Below, one piece after another: positions 16,994 to 26,194 of a DNA stretch of 64,000 nucleotides (position 1 is its first letter; each line of letters starts with the position of its first letter). The DNA lies in assembly GCA_910574895.1 (NCBI GenBank), contig CAJTDQ010000005.1, positions 62,001 to 126,000 of the forward strand, written 5' to 3'. The notes beneath the pieces are model-generated. The model was not told the DNA's origin. It saw only the letters and a list, made by a program, of their open reading frames with translations, and searched no databases. Origin of the DNA: Eubacteriaceae bacterium (lineage in GTDB: Bacteria > Bacillota > Clostridia > Lachnospirales > Lachnospiraceae). The position numbers were made by a program, and so were the translations under genes.

Positions 16994-18460
16994 TTATTCT
17001 TCTAAGTCTTCGATTGTCACCTTACTATTATGAGGTATTGGTTTCCACTCAACTTTTTTAAACAATGCAATATATTGAGTATATCTTCCGATAATATCAA
17101 ATGTCGGCCATGTGAAGCAGTACAAAATCTTCTTCCATATACTAAACTTTGGCATCCGCTTATATTCAATAATAAATATATACACCGCAATCCATATATT
17201 AATAATATATCTGCATAACCTGTAAAAAATTCTCGACCATATTACTAACAGCAAACTTAAAAGATAAGATTTCCAGCCTGCATCCAATGTAATATCAATA
17301 TTTCCAACCAACTGTTTCACTAAGTTTGCTATATAATTGTCTCCTCCAAATATCCACATTACAGCACCCGATTTCCATACAACAAACGGATAAAGAATCA
17401 ATCTCGTAATAATCCATTTTGCCACATAAATAACATTTTTCGGTATCAGCTGAGCAAATGTGTCAAAGGACATAAATCTATGCCTTATGGTTCTCCATAA
17501 ATAATTGTACCATTTATCGCCTTCTTTGTGTTTCGTATTCTTGTCTATAAAGATATTTTTAAACAATCCCCATCCACTCTCTGCAAAAGCCTGCAAATGT
17601 CCTTTTGACCATCTTAAACGCTGTCGCAGAGCCACTTTGAGATCTGTTGGCTGCTCATCATAAAAAACTGCATCATTATTATAGGAAATTTCATATCCTT
17701 CTACAACACAATCGGCTGTCAGAGAACGATCCTCTGTAAGAGATGTATATTTCCATCCATCTTTCACAATTTCATTAGAGAACATAAATCCTGTACCCTG
17801 AATGTTTGTTGCAAGATGTAATACAGAACGTGCTCTGTGTCTCCACCTAATAGAACGCAGCCAATGTATGGCATATGTGGAAGCAATCCAGCTCTCCGTC
17901 CAGTTCTTTGTGCTTCGGTAAGATGTAATAATCTTCTCTCCTGCATCAAATGACTCATTCATTCTGGAAATATAATCTTTCTTTAACAAATTATCAGAAT
18001 CAAAAATAAAATATCCTTCAAAAGACTGTATTCCATAATCTGCTTCAATCTGTTCAAATAAATACTTTAAGGCAAATCCTTTCGTTCTCTCATCCGGGTT
18101 GAAATGCTCATAACAGATTGCTCCGTTATCTCTGGCTGCCTGTGCTGTATTATCGGTGCAATTATCAGCAACTACAAAAATTGTAATCAGTTCCTGAGGA
18201 TAATCCTGCTTTTTAATACTTTTAATCAGGTTATGAATAACCGCCTCTTCATTTCTTGCCGGAATGCAAACAGCATACTTATGATTATTTTTCGCCGGTT
18301 TAAACTTTCTTGTAAAAAATAAACTAATGATTATATAAGGCGTATCCTGTATCGTCAATATCGACATGAAAATTGTAACAATTCCGGCAACAGCCATTGC
18401 CGGTGAATATATATTAGACATAAAATCAATTATTTTGTCCATCACTGCTAAAGCTATCAT
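16994..18460 (-). CDS. Membrane family 2 glycosyltransferase
   Basis: 488 residues. An amino-terminal membrane span is followed by a GT-A catalytic domain (about 60-290): CIPARNEE, the metal-binding DSDN, the TEDRS base motif and QRLRW, the QxxRW signature of processive or membrane-linked enzymes. Three or four further spans follow. It would transfer a sugar from a nucleotide donor to a lipid or polysaccharide acceptor at the cytoplasmic face. With the neighbouring LtaS-like enzyme it may act in envelope polymer synthesis, which is inference from proximity. The ribosome-binding site AAAGGGA is moderate. Confidence 0.85.
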   Translation of the reverse strand: MIALAVMDKIIDFMSNIYSPAMAVAGIVTIFMSILTIQDTPYIIISLFFTRKFKPAKNNHKYAVCIPARNEEAVIHNLIKSIKKQDYPQELITIFVVADNCTDNTAQAARDNGAICYEHFNPDERTKGFALKYLFEQIEADYGIQSFEGYFIFDSDNLLKKDYISRMNESFDAGEKIITSYRSTKNWTESWIASTYAIHWLRSIRWRHRARSVLHLATNIQGTGFMFSNEIVKDGWKYTSLTEDRSLTADCVVEGYEISYNNDAVFYDEQPTDLKVALRQRLRWSKGHLQAFAESGWGLFKNIFIDKNTKHKEGDKWYNYLWRTIRHRFMSFDTFAQLIPKNVIYVAKWIITRLILYPFVVWKSGAVMWIFGGDNYIANLVKQLVGNIDITLDAGWKSYLLSLLLVIWSRIFYRLCRYIINIWIAVYIFIIEYKRMPKFSIWKKILYCFTWPTFDIIGRYTQYIALFKKVEWKPIPHNSKVTIEDLEE

Positions 18461-18550
18461 ACTAGTGTTTTCCCTTTCTTTCGTGTAAACCTATTATATT
18501 ATACTAGCAAGTGATACAAAATACTAGGGGAAAATTTTTTGCATATAAGA

Positions 18551-18588
18551 AAAGAGTTATGACCATGCTTTCCTTGGTCATAACTCCT
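18551..18588 (-). terminator. Terminator of the LRR gene
   Basis: Twelve-base arms GAGTTATGACCA/TGGTCATAACTC (18554-18586) followed on the minus strand by TTTTCTTAT. Confidence 0.85.
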
Positions 18589-18592
18589 GTCT

Positions 18593-19657
18593 CTATTTTA
18601 TAATAATAACTTTTTTATCGCATTTAATATTCTTTCTTTTTAATTTTGTTTTCTGAATATATATTTTACGAATTTTATTCTTATTACATGAAAGAGTTTT
18701 TAAGTTCTTATTTTTCTTTAAATTTAAAGTGCTGATTTTATTATTACTGCATTTTAGTAATTTTAATTTTATATTTTTTGTCACGCTTATTTTTTTTAAT
18801 TTATTCTTACTGCAATTTAGTTTTTCAAGCTTCTTATTTTTTGTCAGTTTTAATCTTGTTAGTCCACAATTAACTATTTCTAATTGTTTTAAATTAGGCA
18901 TTTTATCTGTTTTCAAAGATTTTAGTCTTTTACTGTTATTGATAGAAACATAATTAAGAGCAGGAGTCTTACCAATATCCAACTTCGATAACTTAGGCAA
19001 ATCGCATTTCAATGACTTTATTCTGTCATTATCTCCAATAATTACTGTTTTAACCTGACTAATATGTTTTGTACCCTTAGAAACAATACTACCTTCTGTT
19101 ACCATTCCAGTCAACATCACACTTTCCAACTTACGATTTTTAGAAAAATCAATTGTCTCTCCACGTACTGATAATGACACTTGTTTTAACTCAGGCTGCC
19201 CACTAAAATCCATTGATGGCAATTGACTGTTAAAGGTCTCTAATATTGAAAGTTTACTGCTCTCAGGAAGTTTAAATTCCTGTATTATCTGGTTTGTAAC
19301 TTTTATCTTAACAAGATTACTATTTTTATTTAGGTCAATACTCTTAACTCCTGTAGAATTTAGATAAAGAGTTTTTAAATTGGTTAAAAATTCAATTCCC
19401 TTTAAAGACTGAAGTTTTTTATAACCTGTATAATCTCCTCCGTCAAAATAAATAACTGTAATACCTTCTATCTCTTCTTTTGATAAAAGCCCATTTTTGT
19501 CTTTATCTGCATTACTAATATTTGTCCTAAATATAGAATCCGGGAAATTTGTTTCATCAATTCTAATTCCCTCTTCTGCATAGACTTTAATTCCACATAA
19601 CGGACATAAGTTTAATAGTAAAAAAGATAAAATAATTAATAGATATTTTTGTTTCAT
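18593..19657 (-). CDS. Secreted leucine-rich-repeat protein with EF-hand-like segment
   Basis: About 354 residues from the ATG that follows GAGGAG and opens a clear signal peptide (MKQKYLLIILSFLLLNL, cut after YAEE). A NFPDSIF segment and DKDKNGLLSKEEI, a calcium-loop-like stretch, come next, a combination common in clostridial surface LRR proteins. Irregular LRRs fill the rest; the last five (recurring NLKKNKNLKTLSCNKNKI) are extremely lysine- and asparagine-rich. No sortase or membrane anchor is present. The role is probably binding at the surface; the ligand is unknown. It lies 94 bases downstream of a secreted subtilase gene. Confidence 0.8.
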   Translation of the reverse strand: MKQKYLLIILSFLLLNLCPLCGIKVYAEEGIRIDETNFPDSIFRTNISNADKDKNGLLSKEEIEGITVIYFDGGDYTGYKKLQSLKGIEFLTNLKTLYLNSTGVKSIDLNKNSNLVKIKVTNQIIQEFKLPESSKLSILETFNSQLPSMDFSGQPELKQVSLSVRGETIDFSKNRKLESVMLTGMVTEGSIVSKGTKHISQVKTVIIGDNDRIKSLKCDLPKLSKLDIGKTPALNYVSINNSKRLKSLKTDKMPNLKQLEIVNCGLTRLKLTKNKKLEKLNCSKNKLKKISVTKNIKLKLLKCSNNKISTLNLKKNKNLKTLSCNKNKIRKIYIQKTKLKRKNIKCDKKVIIIK

Positions 19658-19751
19658 GGTTTCTTTTCTCCTCTCTATTTTATAAATTAAACGTCCCCAC
19701 ATTGAAATTTATTTCATTAAACAATTACTCTTTTTCTATTATATTTTTTGT

Positions 19752-21782
19752 TTAATCTCCATATGAAGCATTTTTCAATGTTGTTGCGTCTTTTGACACG
19801 GATCCTCCCTCACTTTCTGTTGTCTTCTTAGAAAAGGTATATAACTGATCCAATTTATATGTTGTATAATTATTATGTACAAATTGTTTATATGTTCCAG
19901 TAGTTCCTGTATCAAAATATTGTTTAAATGCTTTATTTATTACAGTTCTTGCTCCTAATTCTCGCTCTGGATAATATAAATGATTATCAGCACTTATTGA
20001 CCAATTCGTATTATGTTTAATATGTACATAAACCCCATTTTGTTTTGCAAATGATCTATGTGCATAAGCATCCCCTATTACATGCAATGCCATACCAAAA
20101 ACCATTAAAGATTTTTTCCAATTTGTATTGTTTTGATAATTTGACCACGGAAACCTACTGATTCTATCCTTGATAGCTGTCACATTTGCCCCTGCAACTT
20201 TTGTGTTGCCATTCAAATATTTAGTATAACTGTCATTATATATTTCATAAGCTGCATGTGTTAGATATATATAATTGGCTACATAATTTTTATATCCATG
20301 CAAAAAAGAAGAATCATCCGCCTGTCCATAATGCGATGGAAAAATATCATCAATCTGAGTTGCACCAATTTTTATTCGATTTACTTCCCAATCCTCTAAA
20401 TATACATTATTACTGTCATATGCTATCTGTACAAGATATCCGTGTTTATCCTGTATCCATCTTGCTTCTACTAAATTATCTTTATCAAAAGTCTGCAATT
20501 GTTCTTTATTATAACTCTTTTTTATCTCTGATTTATCATTATTATAATCTCTCTTAATTCTATCATAATTATCAATCGCATACTTTAAATCTACAACTCC
20601 ATAACCAGTTCCTTTTATCCCCATAGATTTTGCACTAACATTCATTAAATGTCTAATAAATTCATTTGATACAGCATAATCTTTTTCCAACAAAATAGAA
20701 GCAATCGCTGTAACATGAGGCGTCGCCATACTTGTCCCATCAGCAGCAGTAACACCTCCAAATGCACCTACGGTTTTCACCATTTCCCCAGGTGCCATTA
20801 GTTCTATTCCTTCTGCTATTACACTATTATCGCTTATTTCACCTTCAGCATTAATTCCTCCTACAGCAATTACTTGTCTAAATGCTGCAGGATATTCAAC
20901 TTCATTTCCCGAATTTCCTGCTGCGGCAATTAATATAATATTTTCTTTATATGCTTTTTCAATTGCTTGCTCTAATACTCTAGAATAAACTTTTGTTCCA
21001 AAACTTAAGTTTATAATATCTACTTTTTGTTCAATAGCCCAGTATATTGCTTCTACTACTCTGCTTATTGGTGCCACATTTTTATCATCTAAAACTTTTG
21101 CTGAATATAATTCTACATTTGAATTAATCCCTTGTACCGAATTCTGACCTGCGTTCCCTGAGATTATACCTGCAACACTCGTGCCATGTCCGGTAAAATC
21201 TTCCATAAACGAATTGCGATTTCCATCTTTATCCGTCAAATCAATTCTAGCCTTAACATTAATTCCAGATATCCCATCTATTCCAGAATCAATAATAGCT
21301 ACCTTTACCTTTTTATCTGAGATAGATTCAACTTTATCTGCATTAATCATTTGCAAATTCCATGCAACCTTAGAATCAATTCCTTTATTTTTTTTAACTT
21401 TTGTTTTTCTTCCACTTGCTGATACATAAAAATCTTTCTCAACTCTTATGATACCATCTTCTGTCTCTAATGCTTGTGCTTGCTCCTCATTCACACTAAC
21501 TAACAAGATATTATTTTTTTCATTATAACTATCACTTTCTCTAACTATGATGTTTTTATAATCTTCTTTTATTTCATTATAACTTGTATTATCTTTTGCC
21601 GAAATAATATACGAACTTTTATCTTTTATTCGACTCTGTTTTGTTGCTTTTAATTCGTTTAATATCTTTTCATAGGGGTTTAAACAAGTTCCATAAGTAT
21701 TATGACCTGCAAACATTCCAATAGATAAGCTAACAACTAACAATAATCCTATAACTTTTCTACATTTGATTTTTAATCTCAT
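19752..21782 (-). CDS. Secreted subtilisin-like protease (S8) with C-terminal helical domain
   Basis: About 676 residues. Order: signal peptide (1-33), I9-like propeptide (about 55-120), peptidase S8 domain (about 135-400) with triad Asp165 in IIDSGIDG, His199 in GHGTSVAG, Ser351 in GTSMATPH and oxyanion Asn290 in AAAGNSG. A separate 270-residue tail contains LTHAAYEIYND and GMALHVIGDAYAHRSF, spaced His/Asp residues resembling zinc-dependent phospholipase C or related helical hydrolases. The tail's identity is tentative. I start at the ATG after AAGGAGG rather than at the earlier GTG that contains that site. A likely substrate or partner is unknown; the LRR protein gene follows. Confidence 0.85.
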   Translation of the reverse strand: MRLKIKCRKVIGLLLVVSLSIGMFAGHNTYGTCLNPYEKILNELKATKQSRIKDKSSYIISAKDNTSYNEIKEDYKNIIVRESDSYNEKNNILLVSVNEEQAQALETEDGIIRVEKDFYVSASGRKTKVKKNKGIDSKVAWNLQMINADKVESISDKKVKVAIIDSGIDGISGINVKARIDLTDKDGNRNSFMEDFTGHGTSVAGIISGNAGQNSVQGINSNVELYSAKVLDDKNVAPISRVVEAIYWAIEQKVDIINLSFGTKVYSRVLEQAIEKAYKENIILIAAAGNSGNEVEYPAAFRQVIAVGGINAEGEISDNSVIAEGIELMAPGEMVKTVGAFGGVTAADGTSMATPHVTAIASILLEKDYAVSNEFIRHLMNVSAKSMGIKGTGYGVVDLKYAIDNYDRIKRDYNNDKSEIKKSYNKEQLQTFDKDNLVEARWIQDKHGYLVQIAYDSNNVYLEDWEVNRIKIGATQIDDIFPSHYGQADDSSFLHGYKNYVANYIYLTHAAYEIYNDSYTKYLNGNTKVAGANVTAIKDRISRFPWSNYQNNTNWKKSLMVFGMALHVIGDAYAHRSFAKQNGVYVHIKHNTNWSISADNHLYYPERELGARTVINKAFKQYFDTGTTGTYKQFVHNNYTTYKLDQLYTFSKKTTESEGGSVSKDATTLKNASYGD

Positions 21783-21927
21783 AACTTTTATCCTCCTTAC
21801 TTTTATCACAACCTTATATAGTAATTTGATTATACCTGTTTATTATAAATAGAAAGATATTAGGCATTTTTTGTATTTTATTTGTACTGTTTTTGCATGA
21901 TGCTTTTAATTCATTAACTTACACAAA

Positions 21928-21968
21928 AAACTTCATAGCATTAATAAGGAACTAACACTATGAAGTCT
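21928..21968 (-). terminator. Terminator of the LytTR regulator gene
   Basis: Arms ACTTCATAG/CTATGAAGT (21930-21938 and 21958-21966) followed on the minus strand by TTTTTTG. Confidence 0.8.
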
Positions 21969-21983
21969 ATTTTGTATAACATT

Positions 21984-22724
21984 TTAAAATTCTTTTCTAT
22001 TTATTTTGTTTAAGTATAATTCCATTTTGTTTCTTAACTCTCTTGTTCTTGATCTGGAAACAGATAAGATTTCCCCATTCATTAATTGTATTTCTTCTTT
22101 TGTTCTCTCTTTTATAAATTTAAAATTCACAATATAACTGTTATGAACATAAGCAAAATCATAATCTTTTAATATCTCATACAACTCTTCTACTTTCTTT
22201 TTACAAAAAATTACATCTCTATCCCTACTTAATACACCATCATAAACATGTACATGACTACCTCGTTTTGCAATAGATATATACATCACTTCATCAATTG
22301 CTATTTGAAGATGGCTATAACCATCATACCCACTGATAATAGGTGTCCTTTTCTTTTCTTTAAGATAAGTAATAATATCTTTAAACTCCTCGATAAGCTC
22401 TTTATCGGAATATTCTTTTAACAAAAATCTATAAGGACAAACTTTTATAATTTCAGGAGATAATGCATTTATAGAAGCATAAAAAATTAATGTTGTATTA
22501 TAATATTTCTTCCTAAATTCTTTTGCTACCTTGTTTTCATCTATTTTTGTTTCTAATATTAATAAGTCTACTTTCGTTCCCTCTTCTATTACCATTAAAA
22601 ATTCTTCTTCTGAATAATATTCGTAAAATATCACTTCACTTTTATGTAATCCCGATTTTATAATAGTCTTCTTTATATATTCAATATCGTTTTTATCCTC
22701 ATCACATATCGCTACATGAAACAT
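21984..22724 (-). CDS. LytTR-type response regulator with altered phosphoacceptor
   Basis: 246 residues: receiver-like domain 1-118 and LytTR DNA-binding domain about 132-240 (YISIAKRGSHVHVYDG, FAYVHNSYIVN). The acidic pocket (CDED, 7-10), Ser84 and Lys103 are kept, but the expected phosphoacceptor Asp is Glu58 in LLILETKI, a change that often mimics phosphorylation or abolishes it. No histidine kinase gene is adjacent. It may control the subtilase and LRR genes downstream; that is inference from position. GGGGG precedes the start. Confidence 0.85.
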   Translation of the reverse strand: MFHVAICDEDKNDIEYIKKTIIKSGLHKSEVIFYEYYSEEEFLMVIEEGTKVDLLILETKIDENKVAKEFRKKYYNTTLIFYASINALSPEIIKVCPYRFLLKEYSDKELIEEFKDIITYLKEKKRTPIISGYDGYSHLQIAIDEVMYISIAKRGSHVHVYDGVLSRDRDVIFCKKKVEELYEILKDYDFAYVHNSYIVNFKFIKERTKEEIQLMNGEILSVSRSRTRELRNKMELYLNKINRKEF

Positions 22725-22917
22725 AAAATCCCCCTTTGTAATCTGTCTTTAACGTGTTTTTCTTTTTTTAATCCTTTTATTTTTAATTTACTATTTTTTA
22801 TAGTTATTATAATGTATTTATTATATATTATATGTGTTTCATTGTCTACCTACCAATATTCATTTTTATACTTTTATTAACTGCACATTAGACAGTTAAA
22901 CTTTTACTTCGTATTAA

Positions 22918-23001
22918 CTTTTACGAATTATAATTTTATGCAACTTTGCATTTTGTGCTAACGCACAATCTTCACACGGCATTCGAAGAATGCCGCAATA
23001 T
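22918..23001. repeat. Dispersed two-hairpin repeat, copy 1
   Basis: 84 bases closely similar to 23740-23822, with a 35-base identical core (22953-22987). The core makes TTGTGC-TAAC-GCACAA and GGCATTC-GAA-GAATGCC stem-loops side by side. Confidence 0.85.
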
Positions 23002-23002
23002 A

Positions 23003-23051
23003 AGAAAATAGAGAAGCTGCTTTCTCCTTATCTACAGCTTCTCTATTTTCT
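23003..23051 (-). terminator. Terminator of the DUF2007 gene
   Basis: Seventeen-base perfect arms (AGAAAATAGAGAAGCTG and its complement) with a T-rich end on either strand. Confidence 0.8.
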
Positions 23052-23145
23052 AACAAGATTCTTAAGTATATCTCTTGATAATTTAACAAATGACAGTTAC
23101 GATTTTAGCGACCATAATTTTTATATTTTCTGCTCTATTTTGATA

Positions 23146-23472
23146 TTAGATAATTTCAGAAACAAATATGCCAATAAAAACAAGCATCCAAATGATAATC
23201 ATTATCCACGCAAAAATTCTCTGTCCCTTATAACTACCTGTTTTATTTTTTGTTTGTTGGTTATCAAAAACGCTTTTGATGAGTTGTCTTGCTCTATTAT
23301 AATCTGAATCTGGTACATAAATCTGGCAATCTGCATTATACACTGCACCAAGTATTTTCATATAATCACCTGCACCACAATACCTTACATCCACTTGTAT
23401 TCCATTTTCATCTAAAATACCAATAATTAAATCTACATCTAATTGGTGTCCTGTGTGATATACTTCTCTCAT
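23146..23472 (-). CDS. DUF2007 domain protein with C-terminal membrane helix
   Basis: 108 residues. Residues 1-75 match DUF2007 (VYHTGHQLDVDLIIGILDENGI start, QIYVPDSDYNRARQLI end), a small domain often called a putative signal transducer, whose biochemical role is not established. Residues 85-105 form one membrane span. A single-gene transcript ending at the 23003-23051 hairpin is likely. Confidence 0.8.
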   Translation of the reverse strand: MREVYHTGHQLDVDLIIGILDENGIQVDVRYCGAGDYMKILGAVYNADCQIYVPDSDYNRARQLIKSVFDNQQTKNKTGSYKGQRIFAWIMIIIWMLVFIGIFVSEII

Positions 23473-23739
23473 AGCGTTCTCCTTTTTACTTTTTATTTTG
23501 TAAAGTCAGAAATAAAAAACTACTACTCCATTTTAAACTCTTTGTCAATTTCACTTAAATAATAAAGCACTTATAAGAATGAAAGTGGTTATTATTTTTA
23601 ACCTTATAGTTATAATTTTTTTCTGACTTTTCATATGTTTATACCCCCTATCACTTTTTTATTGCATTTTATGCCATTACAAAATATATTGCAAGAACTT
23701 TCCATCGACATTTTTCGACCCGTTCGCAAAATAACATAG

Positions 23740-23822
23740 CTTTTACGAATTATAAGCTATGCGACTTAGCATCTTGTGCTAACGCACAATCTTCACACGG
23801 CATTCGAAAATTGTCGCAATAT
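23740..23822. repeat. Dispersed two-hairpin repeat, copy 2
   Basis: 83 bases matching 22918-23001, with the identical 35-base core at 23774-23808. The second stem (CGGCA/TTGTCG) keeps pairing through a G-U pair. An extra ATAGCTT/AAGCTAT hairpin overlaps its left edge. Confidence 0.85.
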
Positions 23823-23850
23823 GAATATTTTTCTTTGAAAAGCTTCTATC

Positions 23851-23880
23851 TTATTGATTTGCCAAATGGCAAATCAATAA
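23851..23880. repeat. 30-base near-perfect palindrome
   Basis: Arms TTATTGATTTGCCA and TGGCAAATCAATAA with a two-base centre. Without a T-run it is not an obvious terminator. Confidence 0.8.
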
Positions 23881-23910
23881 GCGTCGGCATTTGAAAAATG
23901 CCAACAATAA

Positions 23911-23965
23911 ATAAAAAAGAGAAGCTTTCGCTCGTACAAGTACGGCGAATACTTCTCTTTTTTAT
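23911..23965. terminator. Terminator of the alpha operon (after rplQ)
   Basis: Fourteen-base arms ATAAAAAAGAGAAG/CTTCTCTTTTTTAT around a 27-base loop, 28 bases after the rplQ stop. Confidence 0.85.
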
Positions 23966-23992
23966 TTATATGACGCTTTTATAATTGTTAAA

Positions 23993-24520
23993 TTAAACTA
24001 ATTCTAATAATACTTCCATTGCTGCATCACCTTTACGCTGGCCAATCTTTACGATTCTTGTGTAGCCACCTTTACGGTCTGCATACTTTGGAGCAATCTC
24101 GTCAAATAACTTATTTGTCAAATCAACTTTCTTTGAATCTCTCTTCTTTCCAGTACTATTTTCAGTAACTGTGTAAAGAACCTTATTCATCTGACGCCTA
24201 GCGTGAAGTTTTGAAGGCTGATCTTTTTTAATAGTTTTCTTTACTTCATCGAAAACTGTTACTTTCTTGCCGTCAACAACTTCTTTGATTCTCTTACCAT
24301 CTTTATCTTTGCGGGCAACTTTTGCTGTTACTTCAACTTCATCAAAGTTATCTTTTTCTCTAACTGCTAATGCAATAAGACCTTCTGCAACTTTGCTGAT
24401 TTCTTTAGCTCTTGCTTCTGTAGTAACAATCTTGCCGTTATTTAAAAGACTAGTAACCTGACCTCTAATTAAAGCTTTTCTCTGACTTGAAGTTCTTCCA
24501 AGTTTTCTATAACCTGCCAT
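23993..24520 (-). CDS. rplQ: 50S ribosomal protein L17, with internal insertion
   Basis: 175 residues against about 115-130 in most bacteria. The L17 core is present at both ends ([18 protein letters not shown] and [20 protein letters not shown]). The extra 50 or so residues lie in the middle (about 62-115, rich in Lys and Asp, including [13 protein letters not shown]) and are known from clostridial L17 proteins. Last gene of the cluster, 35 bases after rpoA. Confidence 0.96.
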   Translation of the reverse strand: MAGYRKLGRTSSQRKALIRGQVTSLLNNGKIVTTEARAKEISKVAEGLIALAVREKDNFDEVEVTAKVARKDKDGKRIKEVVDGKKVTVFDEVKKTIKKDQPSKLHARRQMNKVLYTVTENSTGKKRDSKKVDLTNKLFDEIAPKYADRKGGYTRIVKIGQRKGDAAMEVLLELV

Positions 24521-24555
24521 TTTCTTACCTCCATAATGCTAATAAACTTTGTTTA

Positions 24556-25515
24556 TTAGTTTTCGTCGCTTGGTTTCAATCCAAGGCCGAGTTCTTTTAA
24601 CTTAGCAAGTACTTCTTCTAACGACTTACGACCAAGATTTCTAACCTTCATCATATCATCTGAAGTCTTGTTTACTAATTCCTCAACTGTATTGATACCT
24701 GCTCTCTTCAAACAATTGTATGAACGAACTGATAACTCTAATTCATCAATGTTCATTTCTAACACTTTATCAATCTCATCGTCAACCGGCTCAGCAATAA
24801 CCTCAATATCTTTTGAAGTCTCTGAAAGGTCAATAAATAATTTTAAGTGTTCACAAAGAACCTTTGATGCTAAACTTACAGCTTCATCAGTATCTAATGT
24901 ACCGTTTGTAAATACATCTAATGTAAGTTTATCAAAGTCTGTAACCTGACCTACACGGGTATTTTCAACTGCCATATTTACTCTTTCTACTGGTGTGTAG
25001 ATTGAATCAACAGCAATTACGCCGATTGGCAGGCTATCATTCTTATTCTTATCTGAACTTACATAACCTCTTCCCTTAGTAATGATTAATTCCATACTAA
25101 GTTTGCTATCAGCACCACCGTTAAGTGTTGCAATAACCAAATCCGGGTTTAAAATTTCTATCTCAGAATCTGTTTGGATATCAGCAGCTGTAACTACCTG
25201 GTCTCCAGTAACATCAATATGAGCAATCTTAGGTTCATCTGTTGTACTGTTATTTCTAATCTCGAGCTGTTTAATATTTAAAACAATCTCTGTGACATCT
25301 TCTTTCACTCCAGGTACTGAACTGAATTCATGAAGAACTCCGTCAATTTTAATCTGGCTTACTGCAGAACCTGGCAAAGATGAAAGCATAATTCTTCTTA
25401 ATGCATTTCCAAGCGTTGTACCATAACCTCTCACAAGTGGTTCTACTACAAACTTACCATATCTTCCATCATCTGATTTTTCTACTAAAATATTTGGTTT
25501 CTCAAAATCGAACAC
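24556..25515 (-). CDS. rpoA: RNA polymerase alpha subunit
   Basis: 319 residues with the dimerising amino domain ([15 protein letters not shown]) and the carboxy-terminal DNA- and activator-binding domain ([28 protein letters not shown]). The start codon is GTG after GGAGG. It lies in the usual place between rpsD and rplQ. Confidence 0.98.
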   Translation of the reverse strand: MFDFEKPNILVEKSDDGRYGKFVVEPLVRGYGTTLGNALRRIMLSSLPGSAVSQIKIDGVLHEFSSVPGVKEDVTEIVLNIKQLEIRNNSTTDEPKIAHIDVTGDQVVTAADIQTDSEIEILNPDLVIATLNGGADSKLSMELIITKGRGYVSSDKNKNDSLPIGVIAVDSIYTPVERVNMAVENTRVGQVTDFDKLTLDVFTNGTLDTDEAVSLASKVLCEHLKLFIDLSETSKDIEVIAEPVDDEIDKVLEMNIDELELSVRSYNCLKRAGINTVEELVNKTSDDMMKVRNLGRKSLEEVLAKLKELGLGLKPSDEN

Positions 25516-25583
25516 TAATAGCCCCTCCTTTATTGGGAATTGCTTATACCTACTGGGAACAATATATATAAATAAGATAAATC

Positions 25584-26177
25584 TTACTTAGAATATAACT
25601 CGACAATAAGCATTTCATCTACAGGTACATCAATTTCTTCTCTCTTTGGAAGTTCTTTGATTTCACCTTTAAGATTATCCTGGTCAACTTCAACCCATGC
25701 TGGGACTGTTCTTCCACCAGTTACTTCAATGATGTCTTTATATCTCTGTGAACCTTTGCAGTTCTCTTTGATTTCAATAACATCTCCTACTTTGATAAGG
25801 TATGAAGGAATGTTTACCTGCTTACCATTTACCAAAACATGTTTATGGTCAACAATCTGTCTAGCTTCTTTTCTTGTTCTTGCAAATCCCATACGGAATA
25901 CTACATTATCAAGTCTTGTCTCTAACATGACCATAAGATTTTCACCTGTCTGTCCAGGTTTCTTCTGTGCCTTCTTATAGTAATTTCTGAAAGGCTTCTC
26001 TAATACACCATAAATGAATTTTGCTTTCTGCTTTTCTCTAAGCTGAAGACCATATTCACTCATCTTTCTATTAGATCTGTTTAAATTTCTATTTGATTTC
26101 TTGTCTATTCCTAAATAAATTGGATCTAAACCAAGTGATCTACATCTTTTAAGAACAGGAACTCTATTTACTGCCAT
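25584..26177 (-). CDS. rpsD: 30S ribosomal protein S4
   Basis: 197 residues with the S4 RNA-binding domain ([21 protein letters not shown]). The zinc-binding cysteine cluster of some S4 proteins is absent; only one Cys lies near the start, so this is the zinc-free form. S4 nucleates 16S assembly and often regulates its own operon. Confidence 0.98.
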   Translation of the reverse strand: MAVNRVPVLKRCRSLGLDPIYLGIDKKSNRNLNRSNRKMSEYGLQLREKQKAKFIYGVLEKPFRNYYKKAQKKPGQTGENLMVMLETRLDNVVFRMGFARTRKEARQIVDHKHVLVNGKQVNIPSYLIKVGDVIEIKENCKGSQRYKDIIEVTGGRTVPAWVEVDQDNLKGEIKELPKREEIDVPVDEMLIVELYSK

Positions 26178-26194
26178 TTCTATTCCCTCCTAAA

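Larger units (their letters stand above)
22725..23145. other. AT-rich intergenic region with repeat copy and terminator
   Basis: This 421-base spacer has no gene. It holds one copy of the two-hairpin repeat (22918-23001) and the terminator of the DUF2007 gene (23003-23051). The remainder is very AT-rich. Confidence 0.7.
23473..23992. other. Hairpin-rich intergenic region downstream of rplQ
   Basis: This 520-base spacer has no gene. It contains repeat copy 2 (23740-23822), a 30-base palindrome (23851-23880), a GGCATTT/AAATGCC hairpin (23886-23902) and the rplQ terminator (23911-23965). Confidence 0.75.
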
